Source: Roseimaritima ulvae (GTDB lineage Bacteria; Planctomycetota; Planctomycetia; Pirellulales; Pirellulaceae). Taken from it: a stretch of 64,000 nucleotides of DNA. Positions 19,267 through 27,979 of the stretch are shown here, in pieces. The stretch is from positions 8,041,404-8,105,403 of the forward strand of contig NZ_CP042914.1 of NCBI RefSeq assembly GCF_008065135.1, in the 5' to 3' direction. The first letter of the stretch is position 1, and each line of letters opens with the position of its first letter. Under the pieces are notes generated by a model. It searched no databases and was not told the DNA's origin. It was given only the letters and a program-made list of their open reading frames with translations. The position numbers and the translations under genes were made by a program.

Positions 19267-20831
19267 TCGGGCTGCGACAATTCGGAATAGCCTCGCTGCG
19301 ACGCTTCGGCTTCCCCGCCATGCCAGAGGATCGCCTGCTCGAGCGTTTCGGCACGGCCATCATGTAGGTAAGGCGCCGAATCAGCAACGCCCCACAGCGG
19401 CGGCGTTTTCCATTCACGCTGCAGTGCATCCCACGACGACGCCGCTGCGTCCGAAGCATCCCCACGCGGGAATTGCGGGCGATCCGGCTGCGGGATCGGC
19501 TCCGGCATCGGCAAGCGTGCTGCCAATCCATTGGATCCCATGAAGCCATAATAGCCCTGCGAGGTCGACGCCGCGGGACCATTTTCCTTTAACGTAGGGG
19601 CCTCCCAGGTGCGGCGCGTTAGCAAATCGCCCAGCGGAGCGGGATCGGGGGCTTGCAGTCTTGGCCCCATATCATGCACCAACAGATCGCTAAACATCCC
19701 GGAAATGGGATGCAAATCGGCGACATGACAATCCACACAACCAATTGAATTAAACAGTTTCTCCCCGTTTAATACGTCTCGACGACTGTAGCCCTGTGGC
19801 GGCTGTTCAGTAGGTCGAGGAAGCGAGGCGACGTATCGAGTCAACTTGAGCACTTCGCTCGATTCCATATCGATGCCCGCGTTCACGTAACTAAAATCGG
19901 CCGGATCTCCCGCTTGGGTGGCCGTTAGGGTGAGAGGCCGGATGGCTCCCACATCCCGACTGGCAGACGCTCGCCGAATACGAGCCGATCGCTCCACAAG
20001 AACGCCCTGAGTCAGCCCCAATTCGCCAGCGCAGGCCTGTGCGATAAACGTGGGCAGGGATGCGACCTGTCCTCGCCAGCCAAACTTCCCGACAAATCGA
20101 CCGCTAATCTTGCCGTCCGACTTTGCTGCTTGCTTCTTGGCCAATGCCCGGATGCGAGCTTCACCGATCGATTCAATCACTCCGATGCCAAACAACGCGG
20201 GAGCATTGCGTTGGCTGAGATAAAAATCAACCGATTCGTGCCGCCCCGCCAGAACGGGCTGTCGAGCGATCGCAGCCACACGCCGTTGCTCAGGCAAAAA
20301 CCATTCATCATCAACGCCCCCGGGAACAAACGTTGTCAGCTGGGCGCGGATCGGCGCATAACCGGGCCGAGCCGAATGATTATGGACGACCATATTGAAC
20401 GACAACCTACCAGTCGGTCCCAACAATCCCGGGAACACTTCGCGCACATGTTTGCCGCCGCGAGTCCGGTCGATGGTCGCCATCGACCTAGGATCCACCG
20501 AAATCAAAGTCACGTTGTGCTCGACGCCCGACGCCCCGCCACCTGCGTGGCACTGTTCACAAGAGACGGCATTGTAGAGCGGCCCCAGGCCGTCGCCAGC
20601 AACGCCGGCGGATCTTGCCAACGCTTCGATGCGTCCCGGAACGGCAGCCTCAATCGATCGCGGCGGAGCGTAAGCCGGTTTCCACTCGTGGCGAAACAGT
20701 TGCTCGCCCGTAAAACCCTCTCGAGCCGCTATCGCATTGCTTTGTGCAGTAGCAACGCAGGGCGTCTGCAAAACGCTCAGCACCACGCCGCAACACCCCC
20801 AAACCGCCGTCCAAAAGATCCGTCGCATCAC
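19209..20831 (-). CDS. Di-haem oxidoreductase-like protein (DUF1111 / DHOR family)
   Basis: 540 residues with a signal peptide (cleavage after ...CVATAQS). Two haem c motifs are present: CEQCH near residue 91 (LYNAVSCEQCHAGGG) and CVDCH near residue 365 (LFNSIGCVDCHVADL). Family segments FGWRGQVASLPTFIAQA, FMGSNGLAARLPMPE and WKTPPLWGVADSAPYLHDGR...AILWHGGEA are clear matches to the DUF1111 'thiol oxidoreductase' group, related to MauG/cytochrome c peroxidases. A periplasmic electron-transfer role is expected; substrate unknown. The 3' ends of this and the convergent upstream-numbered gene overlap by 58 bp, and both reading frames look real. Confidence 0.9.
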   Translation of the reverse strand: MMRRIFWTAVWGCCGVVLSVLQTPCVATAQSNAIAAREGFTGEQLFRHEWKPAYAPPRSIEAAVPGRIEALARSAGVAGDGLGPLYNAVSCEQCHAGGGASGVEHNVTLISVDPRSMATIDRTRGGKHVREVFPGLLGPTGRLSFNMVVHNHSARPGYAPIRAQLTTFVPGGVDDEWFLPEQRRVAAIARQPVLAGRHESVDFYLSQRNAPALFGIGVIESIGEARIRALAKKQAAKSDGKISGRFVGKFGWRGQVASLPTFIAQACAGELGLTQGVLVERSARIRRASASRDVGAIRPLTLTATQAGDPADFSYVNAGIDMESSEVLKLTRYVASLPRPTEQPPQGYSRRDVLNGEKLFNSIGCVDCHVADLHPISGMFSDLLVHDMGPRLQAPDPAPLGDLLTRRTWEAPTLKENGPAASTSQGYYGFMGSNGLAARLPMPEPIPQPDRPQFPRGDASDAAASSWDALQREWKTPPLWGVADSAPYLHDGRAETLEQAILWHGGEAEASQRGYSELSQPDQDLVIAFLSSLTTTKSTQ

Positions 20832-21384
20832 ACGCCTCCCTGAAGAACGAAAGGAACCCTGCTACTCCTTTATGACGCTTCCCAACCGCCAAAGCAAGTT
20901 TTTCGAACCGCCGGAAAATTACAATAGGCATGGCCGCGCGGGGACAGACACGGCTGCGCGGGGACGGTATGGCCGCGCGGGGACAGACACTGCGCACGCT
21001 TCGTAGCCTAGGCTTCCAGCCTGGGAACTCTGCGCATTTCCCTTCCACCAGTAGTCTTATCAGCCTATCACCAGACACGAAGTGCCGACCCAGTCTTGCC
21101 AGGCTCCGCGGTAGCGGCGTGTTGTATCCCGAAGGGACGTGATTTGAACACCTGATCTCTTGTCTCCTCTCCCCCACCCCATACTCGACCGCGAAATATT
21201 TAGTAAAGGGTCTAGGGAAAGGGGTCGGCGGGTGTATAAATCCCTAAATAGAGGAAAAGGCATATGATTTTCTTGACGCAGCCTCGCCAACTAGATAACT
21301 TCGCTCCGGGCCGGTTGGCTCTCGTTATAAGGCCGTTAACGCAAGTTGACGCCCCCTTACCTTTCTTTCCTTTGTGAGGTTTTC
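20832..21384. other. Intergenic region with tandem GC repeats and one REP
   Basis: At 20929-20995 three imperfect copies of a ~20-bp unit (GGCCGCGCGGGGACAGACAC and variants) are arrayed. At 21003-21025 a GTAG-headed CCTAGGC/GCCTGGG hairpin follows. The AT-rich stretch 21180-21380 immediately upstream of the pseudopilin gene is the likely promoter/leader region of that gene, but no defined promoter was identified. Confidence 0.6.
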
Positions 21385-22419
21385 ATGCATTACTCTCTTT
21401 TCCTGGAGCGGCGTCGTCGCTCCGCTGCCTCCTCTGGTTTCACACTTGTGGAACTGCTCGTCGTCATTGCCATCATTGGCGTCCTCGTGGGACTGCTACT
21501 TCCCGCCGTGCAAGCGGCCCGTGAAGCGGCTCGTCGGATGTCGTGTAGCAACAACCTGAAGCAACTCGGATTGGCACTGCAGAACTACCACGACACCTAC
21601 GGTACCTTCCCACCGCAAGGCATCTTTGGCCCTGGCACCCCGCCCTACACACTGCCTTATCATCACACCTGGAATGAGATGATCCTGCCGTTTGTCGAAC
21701 AGCAACCGCTGTACGATACCACCGATCGCAACCTGCCCGTCTGGGGTCAGCCGATCGTTTCCACGCAGGTCTCCTTCCTGCGTTGCCCTTCGGACGCCGG
21801 CCGTTGGGAGCTGAACGAGACGCATAACATCGCCGTCACCAACTACGGTGGCTGCGAAGGCTACCACTGGTGGGAAACCGGTACCGCCGGCAACAGTGCC
21901 CCCTGGAACGCCTTTGGCGACCCGTTCAACAAATCGGCCGACATTATGGGTATCTTTACGGTCAACCGCACGCGACGGATGTCGGACATCACCGACGGCA
22001 CGTCCAACACCATCGCCGTGGCCGAATGCGATTCGATGGGATTTGGTGGCGGCCCGATCCGCACCGTCGGCACGGGCCTGCGCCGCGTCGGCACGCCGGT
22101 GTTCCGCAGCGCGTTCGTCGCCAATGGCGTTAACGGCTGGAGCGGCAACGAGGGCGGAACCCAACGCGTGGTGAATCCCGACGGCACGCCCAAACCCAGC
22201 AACGGCTGGTGGAAGAACCACGCCTTCCCGCCGACCTTCATCTCCGCCTGGGGCCCCAACGCCCACTGGGCCGGCCCCAGCAGCTACCACCCGGGAGGCA
22301 TCCAGACCGTGTTTGCCGACGGTAGCGTGGCCTACCTGACCGAGACGATGGACTATGGAACATGGCTGAAAATGTCCGCCATGAAAGATGGACACACCTT
22401 CCAAGATTCTCGCAACTAA
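21385..22419 (+). CDS. DUF1559 pseudopilin-like protein
   Basis: Planctomycete type II secretion/pseudopilin-like protein: type III prepilin signal SGFTLVELLVVIAIIGVLVG at residues ~17-36, preceded by a basic leader (LERRRRSAAS) and followed by the family segment LLPAVQAAREAARRMSCSNN. The body is the DUF1559 (SBP_bac_10) domain; the C-terminal YHPGGIQTVFADGSVAYL carries the H-X9-DG signature. Expected processing is before the Phe by a prepilin peptidase, then envelope localisation. ATG at 21385 has GTGAGG 6-9 nt upstream; the longer frame from 21346 is rejected. A short lipoprotein gene follows after 18 bp. Confidence 0.93.
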   Translation: MHYSLFLERRRRSAASSGFTLVELLVVIAIIGVLVGLLLPAVQAAREAARRMSCSNNLKQLGLALQNYHDTYGTFPPQGIFGPGTPPYTLPYHHTWNEMILPFVEQQPLYDTTDRNLPVWGQPIVSTQVSFLRCPSDAGRWELNETHNIAVTNYGGCEGYHWWETGTAGNSAPWNAFGDPFNKSADIMGIFTVNRTRRMSDITDGTSNTIAVAECDSMGFGGGPIRTVGTGLRRVGTPVFRSAFVANGVNGWSGNEGGTQRVVNPDGTPKPSNGWWKNHAFPPTFISAWGPNAHWAGPSSYHPGGIQTVFADGSVAYLTETMDYGTWLKMSAMKDGHTFQDSRN

Positions 22420-22437
22420 CAACGGAGTATTATCAAC

Positions 22438-22593
22438 ATGCGTTTCTTATTACTACTCAGCTTGGCTTGTTTTTCCTTTTTGGCCGTCCCTGGATGTGGC
22501 CCCAGTCGCCCCGACCCTCGGGAAAACCCGGACTTTGACGAAGAGGCATACAACGATGCCAACGTGATGCCGGGAGACCTGACCGCTCCTTAG
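22438..22593 (+). CDS. Small lipoprotein downstream of DUF1559 gene
   Basis: A 51-residue protein too short for routine ORF calling. It has a lipoprotein signal (MRFLLLLSLACFSFLAVPGC, lipobox AVPGC with Cys20) and a 31-residue acidic mature part (GPSRPDPRENPDFDEEAYND...). It starts 18 bp after the pseudopilin stop with AACGGAG upstream, and a rho-independent terminator follows 50 bp later, so the two genes form one transcript. Short lipoproteins often follow DUF1559 genes in planctomycetes; role unknown. Confidence 0.75.
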   Translation: MRFLLLLSLACFSFLAVPGCGPSRPDPRENPDFDEEAYNDANVMPGDLTAP

Positions 22594-22643
22594 GCATCGG
22601 GACCCAGAGCGGATGCCCTAGCGGCATCGAACGCCAATAGCCA

Positions 22644-22677
22644 AACGCCCGCCGAACCCGCTTCGGTGGGCGTTTTC
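22644..22677 (+). terminator. Rho-independent terminator after pseudopilin-lipoprotein unit
   Basis: GC-rich stem of about 11 bp (ACGCCCGCCGAA paired with TTCGGTGGGCGT, 5-base loop) followed by TTTTCC. Confidence 0.8.
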
Positions 22678-22829
22678 CATTCCCCCACCCACCCCCTGGG
22701 ACCTCAGCGACCGCCCCCCCGACAAACCGGCGAGCCAGGGCAGCTTTTCAGCGAGCGAGCAAAGCGTTAACATAAGAACCAGCCAAGGGCAGCCAGGCCA
22801 AGCGAGCCGGCAAATCCCAGGCAAACCAA

Positions 22830-22902
22830 GCGCCTATAGCTCAGTTGGTAGAGCAGCGGACTCTTAATCCGCTTGTCCCAGGTTCGAGCCCTGGTGGGCG
22901 TA
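22830..22902 (+). tRNA. tRNA-Lys (anticodon CTT)
   Basis: 73-nt cloverleaf: acceptor GCGCCTA pairing with TGGGCGT, D arm GCTCAGTTGGTAGAGC, anticodon stem GCGGA/TCCGC with loop CTCTTAA (anticodon CTT), T arm with GGTTCGAGCC, discriminator A. No CCA is encoded. A strong terminator follows 12 nt downstream. It marks the left edge of the accessory region. Confidence 0.96.
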
Positions 22903-22913
22903 CTGAATCACGA

Positions 22914-22950
22914 AAAGCCCCGTCAAACGATCCGTTTGGCGGGGCTTTTT
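22914..22950 (+). terminator. Rho-independent terminator after tRNA-Lys
   Basis: AAAAGCCCCGTCAAACG paired with CGTTTGGCGGGGCTTTTT: a ~14-bp stem with a U-run on both sides, so it could act in either direction. Confidence 0.88.
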
Positions 22951-23830
22951 CGTTTCCGTGCTCCCCAGTCCTGGCAAACCGGACAGCAGTCTCCGCAGGC
23001 GCCGGCGAATACGTGAACCACTAAATCGACAGTCTGCAAACCCGGCGGAATCACGGGGCTCTCGCCGCTGGCCAGCAAAACTCTCGGGGAAATGAGGCCC
23101 GAAGGGTCGGCAGAACCCCTGCCGGGGCTGGCGAGCCCCGGTCAACGTAGCAATCCAAAACCAAAGGCCTGAAAGGCTGACACAGCGAAAGTCTTCGCAG
23201 CAAATTGGCAAAACTTGGGAGTCGCAACGCGACGGCAGGTGCCTCCGCTGGCCGGGACTCCCAGACGGTCCACCCTGCCCCATCTAGTCGTCTCGCAACC
23301 ATCTTCCTGTCACTCTCCTGCCGCGATGGGTAGAAGATTAAGGGTAGAGAATTCTTCGCCTGACTGGGCAGCCGACGGAGTTACGGGAGGTCACCTACTG
23401 AGGGTTGCCGAACAGGAAAGCAAGGCAGCGCCCGCGACGCACAGAATGATGTTTTACAGAATGATTATGACAATGCGCGGCCGCCCCCTTTCCGTTTTCT
23501 GTCACAACCAACCGATTACCGAAAGCAACATCAACATTTAAAAGTAAAGCGAGCACGAAGAAGGTCCACCAGAGTACCTTTGCGGCACATCACCGTTAAA
23601 ATAATGCCCCCTGCGAACGATACTCGAAACACCGGCCGATCAGACCGAAGCAGAGACCACCGCAGCAAAAGAAGAGACCTTCAGGGCAGTAAATGAGCAG
23701 AAGAAACAGCAAGGGGCATCAAGCGTGAGTGACAGCAATCTGAAAACCCAATCCACTGGCTATTCCCGAAACGCATCGTTTCCCATCGTCGAGTGCAAGC
23801 CAGAACGCCCGGTGCCCCAGCTGCGGCACA
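22951..23830. other. Gene-free stretch downstream of tRNA-Lys
   Basis: No convincing coding region. At 22984-23012 lies a piece of the dispersed CGCCGGCGAATAC repeat, also found at 29372-29400. Frames at 23051-23541 have no family resemblance or start signal. A half zinc ribbon in the frame of the following gene is visible at 23813-23827. Confidence 0.5.
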
Positions 23831-24406
23831 GTGGTTCAACTGCCGCCGAACACGGCCTACCAACCCCAGCCGACCTACCAACCTCACCCCGGCTATCAGC
23901 CAGCGCCGCAGCATCAACAACCGATGCCGCCCGCATCGGCCCCCATGTCGACCAGTGCAAAAGTCATGCTCGCACTGGGGATTACTGCATGCGTCATGCC
24001 ACTGCTACTGTGCGGCGGCTGCATGCTGATATTCAGCAGCATCCCCGAATCGCGTCCCCGCACAGCGATGGAGATCAAGCGAGACGAGCTCAACAGCGAA
24101 CGCTGGGCGTACGTTTACGATGCAAAGGATCGAATCAAAAAAAGCCTCCGATCGCCCAGCACAGCCGAATTCGATTGCGACATCCGTGATTCACGAATCG
24201 AGGGCGACTACGCCACCGTCACCGGCAAGGTAACCGCCGTCAACGCCTTCAACGCCCCCATCACCTCCAGCTTCCGTGTCATCTACCTACGCGACCCTAT
24301 GAAACCTATCGAAGTAACCTTCGACGGAGAGACCATCGTTCTAGATGCCGCTGAAAAAGCTCACAGGGACGAAAAACACGAAACAACAGAAAGTTTACAA
24401 GAATAG
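23831..24406 (+). CDS. Single-helix membrane protein, N-terminus uncertain
   Basis: 191 residues from GTG 23831: a Pro/Gln/Tyr-rich leader (residues 1-38), one hydrophobic helix with Cys-rich end (VMLALGITACVMPLLLCGGC), and a ~120-residue soluble domain (MEIKRDELNSERWAYVYDAKDRIKKSLRSPSTAEF...ATVTGKV...FRVIYLRD). No family recognised. Just upstream in the same frame is CPSCGTVVQLPPN, half of an MJ0042-type zinc ribbon, but that frame meets a TGA at 23741 without an ATG. Another frame starting GTG at 23725 (MSDSNLKTQSTGYS) ends up beside it, so a frameshift near 23790-23812 may have split the original N-terminus. Confidence 0.6.
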   Translation: MVQLPPNTAYQPQPTYQPHPGYQPAPQHQQPMPPASAPMSTSAKVMLALGITACVMPLLLCGGCMLIFSSIPESRPRTAMEIKRDELNSERWAYVYDAKDRIKKSLRSPSTAEFDCDIRDSRIEGDYATVTGKVTAVNAFNAPITSSFRVIYLRDPMKPIEVTFDGETIVLDAAEKAHRDEKHETTESLQE

Positions 24407-24583
24407 TTTAATCGGCCCCGCATGAGTCACTACTCATCAATAGACCATACTTCTTGCCCACCGCGCCACTGTTTCCGATCGTCAATAATGCCGATATTCA
24501 GAAGGCCTGCTAGCCGCACGAGATAATGGCGATTCACACAGGCAACTACACCTCTTACCCGACTCGCGAAAAGGCTTGACAAC

Positions 24584-26611
24584 ATGGCGACCATTCAACG
24601 CATCTCGGAGGAGAACGCAACTCCAAAGGCAGATGTAGTTTTCATTCATGGGCTTTGGGGCGATGCGGAAGGCACATGGAAACACCTTGACTCAAAACAT
24701 GACGGAGCATTTGCCTCATTTTGGCCAATGGACCTAGCTGATGACCACAAATCGGTGGCAGTGTGGACCGTTGGATACGATTCCAGCCCAACACACTGGG
24801 CTGGGCATAACATGCCACTACTGGATCGAGCCAACAGCCTCTTGGACCTTCTAAACGCCAACGACATTGGCTCACGCCCATTGCTGTTTATCACACACAG
24901 CCTTGGCGGCTTACTCGCAAAAGCAATACTACGGGCCTCACACGAGACACCGAGCGACGATGACAAGCATGAACTACACCTGAACGCCCGTGGTGTTGTT
25001 TTCTTCTCGACTCCGCACACTGGATCAAGCCTCGCAAACCTTGTCAAGTGCATACCAGGCGGTCGCTCGACGAGCATCCTGCAAGAACTCTCTCAAGCTG
25101 ACCCCTACCTACGCAATCTTTGCCAATGGTTCTCGGACAAGGGCAAGGAATTTGACTACAAATGCCTAACGTACTACGAATCTCAAAAAACCAAAGGTCT
25201 TACCGTCGTAGATGCGGTCAGTGCAAACCCAAACCATGGAATGCGACCCGTCCCATTTGACGGAGATCATTTCTCAGTCTGCAAAATTCCTGACAGAAGT
25301 GACCAAAGATACAAGCAGGTACTAAAATTACTTCACAAAATCACTGAGAACACCAAAACACCGGATCCTGAATTTGCTCATTCCGAAACAATAGAAAATA
25401 TAGACTTTGAAATCGGAGTCCTGCCAAACCCCCCACAAGACGGCAAGGTTATAGAACATCACCCGCCGTCTCGTACGCTTTCGTACGTTTCCATGGCATC
25501 CCCAACTATGATAAAAATTAGTCCCAAAATGGGATACCTGGAGCAGATAAAAAACAGAGAAGCCCTCGACCCCGTCGCGTACTTTTGGAACCCATTTAAA
25601 TGCCAGTTCCCCTCACTCGACGTGGTGCTTGTAAACAACACGGAGAAAACACTGGTCCTTTCTGAAGCAACCCTGGAGGTCAAGTCGAGCAAACCCGATT
25701 TCAGCCCTGTGATTGTCGTTCCTTCAAACACATGGGATATGAAGCTTACTCTAAAGAATGAAGGATGGGGAAAGATCAGTAATGCGGTTTTGCGATGCAA
25801 CATCCTCCCTACGTCATCCCAAGAGTATGCACCCGACCCACCGATCAACCATATTGAAATCGGCGACAATTTTTCTCACGTATTCCAGCTCGGCGATTTT
25901 GCAGAATGCACAGAGCTTGATCTCCGAGAAACGTTCAAAGAGCTAGGGGTTGACACTGAAACGATTGCCAAAGCGGGCTTTCGCAACCAGACAATAGACG
26001 CATTTAACGCTATGAAGGAAGGGCGCAATGTAAAGATTGCGAAGCACATCGGGCGGTTCCCAAACACGGAGACCGATGAAGCGTGGGCGGTGTTTCCGGA
26101 TGGATATGCGGTAGTTGCGGGACTACTTGATTTCGAATCAACAAACGTTTCCGGTGAAGAAACGAAGGTCACGTTGCCAATTCGTGCCAGAGTGTTTCTT
26201 TTTAACATTCGGTATGATCAGCCAATGCCTCCAAGCTACCAATACAGCGCAGAACTCGAACACACGGGCATTAACTACGAAGTTCCGATAAAACTTTGCC
26301 AAACCCTGAAAGCTGGCGACGCTGATCGCTTCACTATCCGACTTGCATGCACACAGTCTGCGTTTCATCAGTTCAGGATTCGCTGGAACTTTGTTGGCGG
26401 ATTAAACAGTAGAAGCTACCCAATTCAACTTCATCATTTCGTGCCCCGAACTTTCTCTCGCGAGGAGATGGAGTTTGCCGAGAGTGGTGGACTTGCTCCG
26501 GAGATCGGGGATTTTGAAAACGTATTCGAAGGCGATTGTGTAGAGAAAACGCTAATTAACACTATAAAAATGGCACAATTGAGAAACATGAACGACCGAC
26601 CACCCAGTTAA
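24584..26611 (+). CDS. SERAC1-like alpha/beta hydrolase with large unassigned C-terminal region
   Basis: 675 residues. Residues ~1-255 are an alpha/beta hydrolase of the SERAC1/PGAP1 type: oxyanion segment VVFIHGLWGDAEGTW, nucleophile elbow FITHSLGGLLAKAIL (Ser ~107), VVFFSTPHTGSSLA, and a late histidine in FDGDHFSVCKIPDRSDQRY. Such domains act on lipids or esters and are often N-terminal parts of bacterial conflict proteins. Residues ~270-675 match nothing I recognise; they look mostly beta-stranded (for example VVLVNNTEKTLVLSEATLEV). There is no signal peptide or membrane helix. The gene is clearly more AT-rich than the housekeeping genes, which suggests acquisition. A TIR-like gene follows 366 bp downstream on the same strand. 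Confidence 0.82.
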   Translation: MATIQRISEENATPKADVVFIHGLWGDAEGTWKHLDSKHDGAFASFWPMDLADDHKSVAVWTVGYDSSPTHWAGHNMPLLDRANSLLDLLNANDIGSRPLLFITHSLGGLLAKAILRASHETPSDDDKHELHLNARGVVFFSTPHTGSSLANLVKCIPGGRSTSILQELSQADPYLRNLCQWFSDKGKEFDYKCLTYYESQKTKGLTVVDAVSANPNHGMRPVPFDGDHFSVCKIPDRSDQRYKQVLKLLHKITENTKTPDPEFAHSETIENIDFEIGVLPNPPQDGKVIEHHPPSRTLSYVSMASPTMIKISPKMGYLEQIKNREALDPVAYFWNPFKCQFPSLDVVLVNNTEKTLVLSEATLEVKSSKPDFSPVIVVPSNTWDMKLTLKNEGWGKISNAVLRCNILPTSSQEYAPDPPINHIEIGDNFSHVFQLGDFAECTELDLRETFKELGVDTETIAKAGFRNQTIDAFNAMKEGRNVKIAKHIGRFPNTETDEAWAVFPDGYAVVAGLLDFESTNVSGEETKVTLPIRARVFLFNIRYDQPMPPSYQYSAELEHTGINYEVPIKLCQTLKAGDADRFTIRLACTQSAFHQFRIRWNFVGGLNSRSYPIQLHHFVPRTFSREEMEFAESGGLAPEIGDFENVFEGDCVEKTLINTIKMAQLRNMNDRPPS

Positions 26612-26977
26612 CTTAGCACATGTTGAACGGAGCAAGGAACAAACTATCGCCACCTCATTTACTGCACGTTCGTCGAGCTACCAAAAAGAATACTAGCTCA
26701 GCGCGGCAGCTATCCCGAAAGCCGCACGATGCCGAGGATGAACAGCAAGTCTTGGAATTTCCATAGCACGGAAGGCATAACTTCTTTTAGGAGAGCCCGT
26801 AAGGATCGGCGATACGTTCTTCCAATCGGCGGCCGCAAAATTCCAACAACTAGCCAAACGTGAAGCCTTCTCCTAACTAGCCATTCAGTATTAGCCTCAT
26901 AACATTTACTTCTCACGCGGTTAGGCCTGCGAGAATAAAACTTCGCAAAAATTGCATAAACGTTTCACATTCACCTG
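26612..26977. other. Gap between hydrolase and TIR-like genes
   Basis: 366 bp with no usable reading frame, no GTAG repeat and no terminator that I can see. It probably contains the promoter of the TIR-like gene; two AT-rich blocks (26890-26965) lie just before the start. Confidence 0.4.
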
Positions 26978-27775
26978 TTGGGCGATTCCTTGATTACACG
27001 CATCTTTAAAAACCCAAATAACATCACGACCGAATCTCTCGAAGCTTTTCGCCGTATCACAGCCGACTGGGGAATTCCAAACAATCGCGCCCAGCGATGG
27101 TACTACCAACTGCACTACCCTGACGGACAAATCACAACCGTACACAATGCGAAGGACGCGAAGTCAGCACTTCAGGAAAAGCCTACAAACCATATTTTAA
27201 TATCACTCCGTTCAACCGGCGGTTCCTTCGTCGAGTTCGATTCGCGGAATCGCTCACGCGTTTCATGCACGGTATCTCACTCAATCGGTGATGACACGAC
27301 ATTCCTCGGCAAACTTGTGAGTGCATTCAAGCTGCTGCCGATGCCGCCTTCCGTGTTCCTGACTCACGGTCGTGGTGACGACTGGCGTCACGTCAAAGCA
27401 TTTATTGAGAATGACGTAGGCATTTCTTTAAGAGCGATCGAACTGGCAGAACAGCCACATGGTGGCTCCGCCTATATCGGATCAAAATTTGAAACGTACG
27501 CGGCCAAGTGCGCGTGCGCGGTAATTATCATGTCCGGCGACGATAAGGCGTACAACCCTAACGATACTGAAGAACTACGTGTGCGAGAAAACGTCATCCA
27601 CGAACTTGGTTACTTCCAAGCTTGCCTTGGAGCAGATCGCGTAATTCTGCTAAAAGAGACCGGTGTTAACATTCCATCAAATATTCTCGGTCGGGGCTAC
27701 ATACCATACAGCAAGGGACACATCGCTGAGGTCGACACGAAATTGCGAAGAGAACTCATCGAAATATTTAATTAG
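26978..27775 (+). CDS. TIR-like (CAP12/PF10137-type) nucleotide-binding protein
   Basis: 265 residues. The C-terminal ~140 residues match the TIR-like domain called 'predicted nucleotide-binding protein' (PF10137), also found in CAP12/TIR-STING and Pycsar effectors: VFLTHGRGDDWRHVKAFIE near residue 125, SKFETYAAKCACAVIIMSGD, RVRENVIHELGYFQ with a conserved Glu, RVILLKETGVNIPSNILG and YIPYSK. TIR domains of this type cleave NAD+ when activated. Residues 1-115 are an unassigned domain ending FVEFDSRNRSRVSCTVSHS, perhaps the sensor. No CD-NTase or cyclase gene is nearby, so it is not a recognisable CBASS or Pycsar operon. The start is uncertain: TTG 26978 or TTG 26990; no ATG precedes the conserved part. 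Confidence 0.82.
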   Translation: MGDSLITRIFKNPNNITTESLEAFRRITADWGIPNNRAQRWYYQLHYPDGQITTVHNAKDAKSALQEKPTNHILISLRSTGGSFVEFDSRNRSRVSCTVSHSIGDDTTFLGKLVSAFKLLPMPPSVFLTHGRGDDWRHVKAFIENDVGISLRAIELAEQPHGGSAYIGSKFETYAAKCACAVIIMSGDDKAYNPNDTEELRVRENVIHELGYFQACLGADRVILLKETGVNIPSNILGRGYIPYSKGHIAEVDTKLRRELIEIFN

Positions 27776-27979
27776 GGGTCATCCAAATTAGGTGAAAGGG
27801 CCCACCCAACTTCGTTAGTCCAAGAAACCGTTTCAGGACTCAACGCGCCGCAGAGATTCGGGAAACGTCCCAGCCAACCTTCCCTAAAATCCCGCTCAAC
27901 CGCCATTGACCTAAGGTGTCAACGCGATAGCAAAACTGGACGGCTGTACACCACCCCCTTGGTATTCAGCAGGACCATC

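Noticed and set aside
26978-27775. CBASS or Pycsar operon
   Set aside because: The TIR-like domain fits, but no CD-NTase, nucleotide cyclase or cap gene is encoded within 20 kb.
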